This document shows, one piece after another, positions 36,040 to 48,568 of a stretch of 64,000 nucleotides of DNA; within the stretch, counting starts at the first letter, position 1; every line of letters begins with the position of its first letter. Source of the DNA: Styela clava. Lineage: Eukaryota; Chordata; Ascidiacea; Stolidobranchia; Styelidae. Made by a program: the position numbers and the translations under genes. Location of the stretch: assembly GCF_964204865.1 (NCBI RefSeq), contig NC_135262.1, positions 8,866,001 to 8,930,000 of the forward strand, read 5' to 3'. The notes beneath the pieces were generated by a model, which did no database searches, was not told the DNA's origin, and saw nothing but the letters and a program-made list of their open reading frames with translations.

Positions 36040-37250
36040 GGATCAAAGAATTAACTGGGTGAATGAAAGAATAGTCGATTCAAAAACACTCAGTACAGTT
36101 TGTATTTGCAAATTTTGATATAACAGTTTCACCTGCTTACACGACGGTTCGTTTAATTGTCTTCAAAGATTAATTTCATTTTACTTCGTGGATGTATACC
36201 TGAAATCAATTGAGGATTAGTTAGATTTAATCATTAATATGCACATCATCATATACACGCCTTGATAATTTGGAATGTAAGGTAAAGGTAGATTTGTTTA
36301 TGGTGCACAATAAAGTGGGTCAGGAGCACATTTTTAACGAAAAACGGACAATATACAAGCGAAAATAATTACAAGACAGACACAGGAAAATGACCCGATT
36401 TATATAATTCCAGCGAAAAATTATATTTAGCTACAAGATTTGTATGTTCATAAGGACTTACTTTCGGTTATATTGTTCTGATGAAAATGTGGTCATAGTT
36501 GTGCCGGGGAGAGTTGTCTCCTGTACATTTAGTCGTGTAACAAAACAAATTATAGATGGATAATACTCCTAGAAATTGTTGGTAATTACTATCTAAAATC
36601 CAAAAAATGTCTTGATGAAGTAAATATTGGGGTCGAGCATTTCGAAACTAATATTAGAGTCGAAGCACGACCCAAGAAGCAGTATAATAGATAGAGCGAG
36701 CTCTAACTACAAGTTGCATTTTATGCATAGAGTGTAATATAGGCCACGCTCGTTCAAATTGAAGCGCAAATATCACGATACAACCCACGTACGCAAAAGT
36801 CACTTTAAAAATTTGTTATAATTAACGCGCTCTCATCATACAATAGCATACATTGTGCAATTTAAAAAAATATTTTTTACGTTTAATATACGCCCATGCA
36901 CCCAATAAAATTTTTTTTCATAAAATAGAAAATACGACCAACCTATCAATTTACATCCACCAGTCTTCCCTCGACCACCAGCAGTTACAATATCTTCTAT
37001 CTTCGCAAAGCCCTGTAATTAAATTAAAAATTATAAAACGAGTGCATTAATAATCAAGTTGTGCTAAATCTGATAAACCTTAAAATTTGTAATGTATTTT
37101 GATCATTACCTACCTTTCTATTTACGTCACCCGACCATCAATCTGGTCATTATCATAATTTGCTAAAGTTTTTTTTTCACTTCTTTCTTCGCCTGTGGGC
37201 CTGTAATTTAGAGTAAAAGTTATGACCCATCTCCTTAGCTTATTCAGGGG
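36040..37250 (-). repeat. Inverted duplication, minus-strand arm
   Basis: Counterpart of 32980-33890, with about 200 extra bases around 36720-36940. An exon-like block ends in the same ACGTAA stop context as the other arm but differs in length by 2 bp, giving an earlier stop: a frameshift if it ever coded. Another exon-like piece (36945-37016, acceptor TTAATTACAG, donor G|GTTGGT) reads GFAKIEDIVTAGGRGKTGG on the minus strand. It is not assignable to a gene. Confidence 0.7.
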
Positions 37251-38469
37251 CAGCTAAAAGGGCGATGATACAGAGTTAAAAAATTATAAACAATAACACT
37301 TTGATCCAGACAACTTCAATAAATTTAATGTGGGCACAAAAATCAACACTAATATAAGAATTACAACTGCAACCAAATTTTGAAGCATTGTACAGCTTAT
37401 CATATAGGAAAAAGTTCTGTCAGTGAACTATGGAAAACAACAAATTTTGGGGTAGAATAACGGGCCCGTAAGATCACAAATATTTGAAAATCTACTATTA
37501 GCCTTCCAGCGACGTCTTATTTCTCACAAATTAGTGTCGAACAAGCACGACTCCGTAAAAGCAAAACTGTCGTTTGTTGCGACAGCTGAGGAATAGTAGT
37601 TCGGGGAAGCGCAGCAGCTCACAATACATCAAAAAGCGACAAAATGGCCGAACAAACGTCATCAATTTTGCAATAAATCAGAAACTACGTGCTCGAGATA
37701 AATAAAAAAGTACACATGCAGAGTAAATACGTGTAATATGAAAATATAGGATTACAAAAAATAGAATTATCATTTAACACTCAAAATGATAATCAGAAAT
37801 ATGAATATGACAGAAACAAAGGCGTATCGAGTTAGTCTATGTGTTTCTAAGTTCTACGTATACCTAAATTATTATCAATAAACTTTTAAAATATAGCTGG
37901 AGATTATGGAGTAAACATTAAGCGACAGTATAAATTAATGATCTTGTCGAAACACTGTTGACAACTAATGGTATTCCGACCTTCCTTGCCTGGGAACTTT
38001 GCGTATACCTCAGCGCAGACCAGCGTAGAAACGACCTTACGCTACCACACCCTGAACTGAAATGTGTGTGTGTGATAGGGGTCGTATGGTGCTTACAGCT
38101 CAATCAAAGCTTTTTGCACCAGGTCGTGATAGGCTATTTATTTATCTAGGGGAAATTATATAAAATAATTTCTTTGTTGCTATTAAATGGTCTACCAGTA
38201 GATTCGACAAATTTTAGCACATGAAATAAAATTTTACAATCTGTTAGTAAATATTGAAGCCGAACTGAAATGTGGCACGCGCCAAAATGTTTTTCCAAGG
38301 TCAGAAGAGAAGAAAGAGGCAGGTAATTTAAAGAGAAACAGAGGAAAGAAGTCGGCTATTTTTATAATAAAGAAACGAAGAAACTGGAAACCAATTCCCA
38401 CTCGGATCAGTGACCAATGATTAGGTAGTGAGTGATATTATTGGACTATGGATCGTTTTGGTATTTTTG

Positions 38470-39000
38470 TTGTTGTTCTAATTTTTCTTCGTATCGTTAT
38501 GAAAAAAATCGCCTTTCTTTTTGACTACTGGAGCAATTGCTTTAAAATATTCAGTGGGCAAAGATTGTGTTTTTCACTAAATGGCTATTACTTTTGTTTA
38601 TTCCTAAATTTTATATGAATCTTATGAGATCTTATATTTCACCCGAAATTTGGTCTACATCTACCCTCTGCATGTACGGTTCTGGTGAGTTACCGCACCG
38701 CATATATATGATTTTGTATTTCACTTTGTCCTGGTAATACAGAAGTGACTCAGATCACTTGGTATTTAAATTCTCATTGAAATTGGAAGAATAAATCATC
38801 GATATCACGTGGTATTTCAATTCATGTTAAAACTCAATTATGAAAAACGGATCATTGCCACATGACCTGGAAAAGCCATGACAGTCCCTGAACCCTCACG
38901 GTACCTCAATACAGCTACTGGAAAGTTACCGCATATGATTTTTGGGGAATTGGTCTGCGTGTCCATATATTTAAGCATATGTCTCTTGTACTATATATAT
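38470..39000 (+). repeat. Dispersed repeat family R2, copy 1
   Basis: Shares with 50060-50300 the ordered phrases TTGTTGTTCT/TTTT, AAAAAAATCGC, TTTTGACTACTGGAGCAAT, GGCTATTAC and GTGTCCATATATTTAAGCAT. Probable MITE-type element; termini not resolved. Confidence 0.55.
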
Positions 39001-39807
39001 ATATATATATATGTGCATTTTTTCTATAATATTCTCCATTCAAATCACCTCTCTTGTTCTGTCGCTTTAAAATATTTGTCTGTCACAATATAAATAATAA
39101 AATCAACTTTAACAGTAAATGTATAAAGGTGAATTGGGTAATGAATCGATGGTTCAGCTAAATACGGTCAATGCTGCAATATATTATAATTTTTATCGAT
39201 GTTCAATGGTAGGCACACGCCCAATTATTACAACACAGTGTGCTTCAGCCTACCAATTTCACTTGCGGGAACAGCTTTATTGTATTCCCTTCCAACAACG
39301 TGGCAATCATCGTTGTCTGTCAGTTCCAACTTTGTAATGGCCTCACAAGTTTTATGCTGTAGTCACATCTTGGAACTATAGTTTCCAAAAAAAGCCCATT
39401 TCGATGATGAAATAAAATAAAACAATCTTTAGGATTAGCTCACCCCAACAATGCGAAATTAGCGAAGAGATAATTTTTCTTCGTTAAACCGAATGCTATG
39501 TTTAAAATCACAGTATAGAGACAGCTACATCGATAAATTTAAAAAATATTCGTTAGTTTACTATTTTCGGTGCCAATGGGACACGATATAAAACCTTTCA
39601 GCCTATGAAGTAGCAATAATTTGAGCGAGATGACAGATTGCCACAACCAGCCAGAAATCGCACAAACCATAAATATATGCAGAATAATGATGAGCCTCGA
39701 AGTATTCATTCCGTTACTATTTCTTCGCTACTTGAACGGCGGCACGAAGGAACAGCAATCATCGAAATAACCAACAAAAGTACGAAGCAATTACACAAAT
39801 ACCAGTT

Positions 39808-39813
39808 TTTATT
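39808..39813 (-). terminator. Poly(A) signal AATAAA of the RING gene
   Basis: AATAAA on the minus strand, about 175 bases past the TAA at 39988. It supports ending the gene at that exon rather than splicing on. Confidence 0.5.
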
Positions 39814-39987
39814 TTTAATTTGCCATTCATAATTTTCACAAAAATACACTTCAAGCCATGAGTATGCGATACAACCACGTGATGCTATAATAGTATATAT
39901 ATATATATATTCATTGGGACCAAGAACGCCATTCATATTTCAGCCAATGCTCTTCCTACTTTTGCAAAATCAACATATGCGAACTAC

Positions 39988-42900
39988 TTACTTAAAGTCC
40001 ATCAAACTATTAACAAGTGAAACTGGGAAGCAGTCATCTGCACGGACAACAGTGCGGGGATTGCCGTTTTCCTCTAGCCAGAATGAAAGATAGGAATCGT
40101 CAATATCGTCTATGTCTTCAGTGATGAGGCTGGAGTTTTTCTTTTCCTGAACAAAATATCAGGTTGTGAAAAAGAGATCAAAGCCTATTCATGATCTCAG
40201 AGGCAAAATGTACAAATAAACTACAAAAAGCCATCCGAGATGCTGAACAAGAGAAGTGTTTTATCGGGGGATATTGCGGCTTAAATGGTAAACTAGCGGT
40301 TGGTTTGTGCGAAAAAACTATTTGATCAAAAATGTTCAGAAATGAGATTTACTGGACACGTTTTAGTGATATCAACAAACATTTACCAAAACAGTTTCCG
40401 TATCAAAAATACCATACTACCGAGTGCCAACCAGCCAGTCTCCTAACATCAGCATGTTCAAATATTCCTAAAATGTTGATGAATCGGCAACAGAAATTTA
40501 ATCTATCAACGGACAATGGAAGCGTATTTTGTAACCGTTCATTATAAATTCTTTCTCACCAGCTCAACACCAGCAAACATGCGAGGTTGAGTAAGATGTT
40601 TTAGTTGACAACTCTCAAGAAGCTTCACAACTCCAGGGAATTTTTTTCCACGACGATTGAAGACGTACACCTTGAGTGAAATGTCACATATTATTAAAAT
40701 TATACCTTTCAACTAAATGCTTTAGTCTAAAAATAGTGCTGTTTACAACCCAAAAGATTGTTTCAACTGAAACCCACTAAAGCTCTGATATGGGCATCTG
40801 ATACGGCCCGTTGGGTAATTCAATCTGGCCCGCCCGATGCTGCGACAACCAAACTAACAACAAAGTTTGGTTTTAGCTAAAATACCTCCGGAATTTGTTG
40901 AAAGTGCAATTAAATTTAGTTTCGTCACAAGGCATTGTTTTCCACTTTTGCTTTTGTAACACTGTAAATATCGTAAACGTACATGGCTCGCCAGTTTAGA
41001 TAGGCAAAATTTTTGGCCATCGATTCAAAAACCTTGCCCACCCTGCTAGCTGCTACAGCTCCTTTTATTTATTGAACTAGGTTCGTGCCTAAGTCTTGAA
41101 TATACGTGTAATATGTGAAAAGCTTTTACAAACTGTAGAAGTTTTTGATGCGCGGAGATAATTCACCAAGATTTTCCTTTAACATTGAATTTGATTAATG
41201 TAGGCCTACAGTTGTCCCCATCGCGCTTGTAATATTCTCTTCGGCACCAAGTAAATTATATTCACAGGAAACGAACCATTATAACCATTACCTCCACTCC
41301 TACTTTAATTTCGCCATACATCTTAATAGTCGGTGTAGGTGGGACATCTTTGTCATCTGACGACTCGTAGGAATCACTATAAGAATCATCAGAATCATAA
41401 CTTGAACAACTTCCATCTTCACTCTCTTCGTCGGAAGACTGAAGAAAATTGAGATTGTTCGATTGAAATGTAAAATGGGGAAGACTATGTTACACTTACG
41501 TAAAATATACAAACCGATGAACAGCTTTCTCAACTATTGCTATATTATAGGACAATCGTATTTATAACCCTGTAATAAATTGCCTTCTCCGTCCAACCTA
41601 GCAAATAAGGTTTTCAATTTGATTTGTTTGGTTCGCTCTAACACTTTGTACAAGTTTCGGTATTCAATGACCCCAAACGGAGTATTTATCGAAATTTTAT
41701 AGCACCCTGAATTCGTCAAAACTAAATTAAGCCAAACATCTCACACTGTAATCAGAGGAATCGGATGAATCCTCTTCGTCGCTGCTAGATGTGTCGCTGC
41801 TAGATGTTTGCTGTTTTTCTTCTGCGGTTTTCTTTTCTTGTCTCATTACATTCGCATTTTTATCTTGTCGTTTTGCAGAAGCTGCTGTCTTTTTGCCTTT
41901 CTCAGCATTTGAACTGGCTGCCTTCTTCGGTTCCGCATTGCATTTTGAGCTCATCATTTCAGCAACTTTTTTCGCAATTTCCTTACTAGATGTCGGGGCT
42001 GCTTCAAATAAAATCACAGTTGGAATGGTATACCACAGCGAATGCGACTATTTATCGTTTGAGAATGTTTTTTCTGGTACGAAAAGCATGTTCTATACGG
42101 CCCAGTCATATACCACGCATTTGGTTGGTTAGGTAATTAGATTTACATATAGAATGATATTTTGTTAGAAGATGGTTGTACACGTTTTGAAGTCCGCCTT
42201 TTAAATACGCGGAAACATTACTTACTCCCGGACCGAGACACAATAAGCAACATAATTCAGTGTTGTTTTTGTTTCTGTCGTGTACAGCACTCAATAAACA
42301 GGCCTACATGGAAAAAAATTAGGTTACTGCTACAAATGTCTACAATGTCGTTTTATTAAAATCAGCCGAAATCTCAAGCAAAAGTTTTGTATATACGAAC
42401 TATTTGTATCCCATACAAAACTTGCAACAGTAAGAAGCTATCATAATCTTACCTGTTTTAGGCTTGGCTTTTAGTGTCGTTTTAGTGGCAGGTTTCACGA
42501 GACCTTTTTTTGAAGTCGTTACTTTGTCAGATTTCACTTCTTTTTCTCGGTGCTTTAGCATTGCTAATAATCCTTTGATGGCGTAATTTTCCGGCAGTCC
42601 TTCGACTCCTTGTTGCGGTAGTACAGTGAGCTTGCGACAAACCGCACATTTCACTTTATTGGTCTTCTTACTTCTAGTTCGAAGCCATCCTAAAATGGAG
42701 TTGACTTTTATTGTAATGATGGGCAAAAATGTCTGTTCTTACGTATTCATGGCTGCTTATACAGAGATTTATGATCGACGCCGTGGGTCACGACGGCGGC
42801 AATAGGTTTATTCTCAGCATGGACATATTGAGTGAAAATAATAAACTATAAAATACCTGGACGACCATTGAGTACGAAACGCTCCATATTTCAATGATAA

Positions 42901-43281
42901 TTATCCAACTCTCAATTTATAAGCAATCAAATTTAAAGCTTCTCGATTCCTTCAAAAAATTCACTCAAAATGCAGTTATCCACAGAATTGGGATTTCTTA
43001 TTTTCTCATTTTAAGAGATTTTATAATAAAAGACAAGAAATCACAATTGAAAATATCATTCACAGAAATTATTCTTGCTTATTTATGGCGTGTTACAAGT
43101 GGTCCCGGGCTTAAAACGGTGTACATCAGTTTTATCACATACCTTTCAAGCACTTTACGCAGTAAGAATGTTGACATGACAGCACTTTTGGTTTTACATA
43201 CGCTGAATGGCAGATTGGACACTGTAACAGGCTTTCTGAGATTTCGGCTGATAAACTGCTTTCTGAAACTGCCGTAGCCAT
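39988..43281 (-). CDS. RING-finger protein with Ser/Asp-rich linker and CAP-Gly-like C-terminus
   Basis: Probable E3 ubiquitin ligase of 349 residues. Exons in reading order: 43143-43281 (ATG 43281), 42453-42689, 41745-42001, 41292-41438, 40560-40670 and 39988-40146 (TAA), all in phase. C3HC4 RING: C21, C24 (CPIC), C36, H38, C41, C44 (CQHSYCVKC), C61, C64 (CAVC). It is followed by LTVLPQQGVEGLPENY, as in TRIM-type RINGs. No B-box follows. Instead there is a Lys-rich stretch (about 70-188), then a Ser/Asp/Glu-rich run (190-243). The last 100 residues (KVGVEVYVFNRRGKKFPGVV, then FAGVELE) look like a CAP-Gly or other SH3-like barrel but lack the GKNDG motif. A GTAAGT overlaps the stop (TTT AAG TAA GTAG); an AATAAA downstream favours termination there. 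RING is certain, the C-terminal fold is inferred. Confidence 0.82.
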
Positions 43282-46213
43282 ATTAACATAAAAGTATCAA
43301 AATAACATAACGTAAATAACCTAAATCTAACAGAAGAAACAGAACGATACCGCCAAACGAACGAAAACTAGATGTGGTGCGCCGCTCGAGAATCGACCAA
43401 AACAACCATACAGAAACAACTCTAAACAAGCGTGGTGTAGTAATTATTAATCTTAAATTGATTTGCATTCAATCCTTCATCATTGTCCGTGTACAGTCGC
43501 TGTACTGTACAAACTGTAAAATTCAAAAAAGCCAGTAATTTTTTTTTGTTGGTTGATAATATGGAGGAGACGTATCATTTAATTCCCTGAAACAATCATG
43601 TTACGCTACTACAATTGAGCGGGATTACAAATATAATTTTTATAATAAAAATTGATGCCTAATGGGGAGCCATTCTCCATACCCAGCTGCTGTGTAATTT
43701 GGTTCTCAAAAACTGCAACACAGGGTCTCCAACAGGTTGATGAAAATTGGTCAATTTTGAAAAATGGCCCCCTTTTTTCAGAATGGGCATCCTTCGCTTA
43801 CAAATAAACCTTTGTAGTAAGGAAGGTTGAACAAAATAGGGATAGTAAAGAATTTAATTACCACTGCCAAATTATATTTAGAGTTTAAATAAAAAATAAT
43901 ACGCAAATGATCATACATATATATATATGGCTATTATCATATTTCGAGTTTAACCAAAAACGAATTTTTAAACTTTCGTGGTCGAAATTTGGTTATGTTG
44001 GAGGCGAAATCTAAAGTTAAATTTGAAAGTTAGATTCGGAGTTAAAATTTCCGTCATCAACATGGGGGAGTCAGTTTTCTAATTGATTGAAGTCAGAAGT
44101 CGGAGTTGTTTGGAACTTTAATTCGACTCTACATTACTGTTATACCTTTTCGCTTTAACAATGCCAAGTGCAAGATGATGCGATGCAATTTTATTTCAAC
44201 GATTTTTGGTCTGGCCTGCCTCATTTATCCAAAATAACAGAGAATGCAGTGTGTGTGTTTCAAGCACGTATGGTCGAAAAAGTAGTAAGTTTGGAAATGC
44301 AATCAAAAAATAAAAAAAACTATTCAAAAGAAAACTATACTGTCGACAAGTTTCCCTATAGATAGTAGTTCTCACTTATTATATATTTCCTAGATTTTAC
44401 AAGACTTTATTGTTAGATTCACTCCCAGTCAAATTTTTCATTAGTATTTACTATAATTTCTTCAAAAGACGACTCGTGTCTTCGGTGGACATGTCAGCAA
44501 AAATAAACCTCTGCTCTGGGCATAGTTGCATTGAGTCGATTGTTGATGACATGATGTGGGTATTTAGGTCGTCGGTGAACTATATTTCCGCGTATTCTCC
44601 CTATGGCAAAAGCATTTATGTGCAAGGGGACGTCGATGAAGAGTTTTTTCTCGTCCGGAACCGTGCGTAAAGCGTAAAAAACTCGTCAAATTTGGATCGG
44701 GGAATGATGATCATTTGAGATTGCACCCGACTAAATGAACACCCGACTAAATGATAAGGCTCCGAGGACCGAGAAAAATTAGCACACGTCATAGACCGAA
44801 TTGTTCTACTACTGAAATTATGATAAAGCAATTAATTCTGTTTCTTCTGCACCTATTTCTCAACGTGCAACAACCCAAGCGCAACAGCATTTTGCAGTGT
44901 ATTAATTATTGTATTTGTATTACAAGCAAAGCATTACATCGCACTATTTACATTGCTCATTAGTGGCGTTTAAAGTTATATCCACTAAACTAAATGAATG
45001 TACAATGACTGTCAATTAACCTATGAATGACTGTTGCTAAGCTCTCGAAACTCCGAAAAGACTGTTTGAAAGTATCGATGAAACAAATTTTCAACAAATA
45101 ATAAGTAATTCTGAGTAATTCAATAGACTTGCTGTACACTAACAACACAAATATATTTCTGTAACATTTCGTCTGACCAAGGTCAAACTTCCTCAGACAT
45201 ACATATTTCAAATTAGCAAGACTATTGAATTACTCAGGATAGTTATCTTTACTCTTGCTACAGCATCCTTGCATTATATGCAGACGGATCCACCGACACA
45301 AAAGGATAGAAGACAAACGAAAAAGTAGTTGGTCTTGTAGAAACCCAATCAATAATAAGTGATATCGAAAATAATAGAATATTCCAATACAATGCAAAAA
45401 AGTAATTCTCGATACTATCGAATTGTTGACGTTAATATCAATCAGAATTTTTTGTTTGCAAAATTGACATTTTGAGAAACTGACGTCTGGCAGGTGGACC
45501 GACAAAGTTCTTCATATAGTAAAACTGTTTTCTTTACTTTTCTGACTATGATTAATGTTCAAGTCTACACTATATGAAATACACATTGCTTTCTTTGGGT
45601 AAATTATTGGATTTTGTCATGACTGAGACAAGCGTTTATTGAGCTGAAAGCAACCGCGCCTACAATTCACAAATCAATATTAATATCACAAATTATACGA
45701 TGAGCGAATATGCACTTTGATTATAAAAACGAAGAAAATATATATACACCAACGATGAATCAATCTGAAAGAAAAAAGGGTATAATTTAAAACAAAAACT
45801 ATTTAAACGCAAAACCTTGGTATTTTGACATCAGGCAGTAGTTTGCGATCATGTATCTAACCGAGCTGATTGGTATTGTTGACGAATGAAGATTAGATGC
45901 CAAAGATAAACCAAACAAGATTTGTGGGAAAAGTTTTCCCTTTTTCGGAAAATCTGATTATAAAATACGTATTATAATGTCGGGAAAAAATGGAAAATTT
46001 TATTGGGTGCTAATTCGGTATGTGATCTCCGTGGTTGTCTGATTTCGGTGATTTTAGTTACGAACTGAATTTTATGCGAATGTCCTTCTGAGACTAAGTT
46101 AAAATGAGATTGATATCACGTTAATCATTAATGAGATTTTGGCTTAGGGTAATGCTAATTAAAAATATATTATGAAAAATGGAAATATATTCACCGAACA
46201 AAGCCGCCCCTCT
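43282..46213. other. Intergenic between RING gene and metallothionein
   Basis: Upstream flank of the RING gene, then AT-rich sequence. A frame at 44410-44670 (ISAYSPYGKSIYVQGDVDEE) and one at 44168-44365 are open but have no splice or family support; the first has repeat character. A CCCGACTAAATGA phrase is duplicated near 44727 and 44743. No gene seen. Confidence 0.45.
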
Positions 46214-46834
46214 TTATTTTGGACAGCAACTTTTTTTCGCTTGTGAACATTTGCAAGTCTCTGGATTGCATTTACATTTGGTGCAGTCTGTACATTTGTC
46301 GCAATGGCATGTGCCGGTTTCTGCAAAATAAAGATTGTGTTTAAAATTATTGGATGTTTGTTTTGGCACACGAAACTTGACTGGTTGCTGAAAGACGGCG
46401 TGTTTCTCTGTAAGTTGCAGAGTGCTTACCGCAGAACCATACTTAACATACTTCTTCTATTTATAATACAACCTAGCGACAGTGTGGACGTCACTTTCAT
46501 ATTTCTCAATATACCCAGGTTAGATCTGTGGAAATGTTATTGATAACAATTTTAACCTCAGAATAAGATGGTCATGTAGTATAAATCCAAATTATTATAA
46601 TGCGAATAACCAACTCCATTGCCTTGAATAACCTTCTTTGCTTGTCACAACTACAAGACTTCTCATAAAAAAGTCACTTGAAAATTCGTTTTGTAAATAA
46701 ACAAAAATTCTATTTCAACATGAATTGGCACAGAAAGAGCATATTAACTACAACTAGGTGGGATAAATAATCGTACGTCTTAAATGGAAAATATACAAAA
46801 CTAAATTCGTACCTGCGCAATTGCATGGATCCAT
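46214..46834 (-). CDS. Metallothionein, 42 residues, 12 Cys
   Basis: A small cytosolic thiolate protein that binds Zn, Cu and Cd. Exon 1 (46813-46834) encodes MDPCNCA. The intron has donor GTACGA and acceptor TTTTGCAG. Exon 2 (46214-46320) encodes the rest, ending in CCPK and TAA. Cysteines are at 4, 6, 12, 14, 17, 20, 23, 25, 30, 32, 39 and 40: C-x-C pairs plus a terminal CC, with Lys beside many Cys and no aromatic residue except a single His (H13). The MDPCNCAETG start is of chordate type. The length is close to that of short ascidian metallothioneins and well below the ~61 residues and 20 Cys of vertebrates. Twelve thiolates could hold about four divalent ions in one cluster (inference). 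Two metal-response-type elements lie upstream. Confidence 0.93.
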
Positions 46835-46934
46835 TTCAATTGAGGTTTTCTTTCCCAGTGGTTCAAAAAGCTTACAGCAGGTTTACTTTTGCTTTCAAAA
46901 TATGCTCTGTTTGTGAGATCCCCAATGCGCGTGG

Positions 46935-47022
46935 CTTTTTATTGCCTAGCTTTGCACACGGCACTCGCGTAGAAATTGAGAGCCGCGCGAAAATTCACGA
47001 GTCTATGTTTGAATTTGCACAC
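46935..47022 (-). promoter_or_regulatory. Metallothionein promoter: two MRE-type elements and TATA-like box
   Basis: TGCACAC, fitting the MRE core TGCRCNC bound by MTF-1, occurs at 46953-46959 and 47016-47022. Each lies inside the identical 16-mer TTTGCACACGGCACTC, 63 bp apart. On the gene's strand an AT-rich CAATAAAAAG (46944-46935) lies about 100 bp before the ATG, downstream of both elements, and could act as a TATA box. Sequence seen; function inferred from the consensus and position. Confidence 0.6.
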
Positions 47023-48568
47023 GGCACTCAGTTCTGACGCGTCGTTTTGCCACGGAGCACTAACCTGAGTGCCTCCGGGCCAACAGTCCAAGTTTAACTC
47101 ATGGATATTATGTGGCGCACACACTTGGTCAATATCAACATAAATAACAGTAGTTTGTATGACATATTGAATGCAAAATAACTTCATGGTGTAATGTCAC
47201 GTAATATCGCAACTACTTCAGAAATACGAAATTTCCATACATGTTATGAAATTTTTATTTTGATATACTGACGTTTTTTACAAATAAAATATCTCGGGAT
47301 ATCCGACGTACTTTTCGAATCCAGTCCTAATCGGATAAATGACTCCCTATTGTTGTGATGGAAATGACACCAAAGCCATCGAATCAATTCGACAATGCCG
47401 TGGAATTCGGATCTTTACATGAAAGTTGGGACCTTTTGTACAAAGCCCCCACCACTAATCCAAAAGTGTGATATTTGCGAAAAACACTCTGTCACGTTTT
47501 AAAATAACAAAATAGTAATTATCCAGTTGGGGTTAGGGTTAGAAATGATTTAAAAATTCGAATTTCCAGCGCAATCTGCATTCCTAACTCTAACTGGATA
47601 ATTTCTAATTTTCCTATTTTAAGCGTTGGCGGGAACTCCGTACAAAAGGTCATGGAATAATAGTAATGAATGTTGTAAAGATAGGAAGAAAAAATTAAGG
47701 TATTCAACACTTAAGTGGTCCTAGTTTTCTTCGTATCATTTCGGCAATGAAGCCAAAAAATGGGCGTTTCAAGCTGACTAATTTACAATATGCCAATGAC
47801 TGGCAACAAAATTGAGGTATTCAGAATTGTGGACAAATATTTACTTTAATTCTAACCATAAGACTGTCAAACTGTTTGTTGTTGTGAGTATTATTAGGTA
47901 GTACAACGATGGTACTGTAATTTCTATATTTAAATTTGTAAAGAAATTTGTGTCTCTCATAAATTAATTATGAAATTAGAATTACTATAATATCGTTAAA
48001 ATACACCATAATATTAACAATACCAAGCAGTTTTGCAGTACTATGATTAGCTTCAAAGTGAATAATAAAGGCCTAATTTGGTCCCCAAATCCAAAATTAA
48101 ATTATTTATATTATATTAATTATATTAAATCCTTGAATTTAGTTTTTAGATTTATGAAATTAAAAATCCCAACGTAGGTTACGAGTGGCAGTTACCAGTG
48201 AAAAAAGATTCAGACTTCCAGCGACTCTCGGTTCATAAATGTGATATCATATAACGTGGAAAATGAGCCAATCTAGACACCACTAAAACATACCTATTAG
48301 ACTAATAGAGTCTATCTGATAAAACTATATAGGGTTATAACGATAGTGTTTTCTGCTTCTATTCCAAATTCGAGTTAAAAATACGCATCTGACAAGTTGA
48401 ATTTAGCAAAGTACTATCCGGTTTTAACCTTTTTCATATGGACATCTAACTTTGGTAAAGATGTAAGAGTGTAGGTGAATTAATTCAAATTTGTTGATGA
48501 AAAAATAGAATATCACAAAGACGAATAGCGAAAGCGAGGTTTGGAGGAGCATATATTTACCATATAGA

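Larger units (their letters stand above)
37251..39987. other. Gene-poor stretch before the RING gene 3' end
   Basis: Contains a dispersed repeat (about 38470-39000), AT dinucleotide runs near 38992 and 39895, and the RING gene 3' UTR from 39987 down to the minus-strand AATAAA at 39808-39813. No other gene seen. Confidence 0.45.

Noticed and set aside
36945-37016. Minus-strand exon-like piece reading GFAKIEDIVTAGGRGKTGG as a further RING-gene exon
   Set aside because: Its open frame needs phase 0, but splicing from the GTAAGT after LMDFK would require phase 2 and hits a stop at once. An in-frame TAA and a downstream AATAAA end the RING gene at 39988.
41791-42132. 113-codon plus-strand frame
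   Set aside because: It is the antisense shadow of the Ala/Lys- and Ser/Asp-rich RING-gene exon 41745-42001.
44168-44670. Two plus-strand frames (65 and 86 codons) as a candidate gene
   Set aside because: They do not join in phase, lack good splice sites, and the second has an equally open antisense frame, as in repeats.
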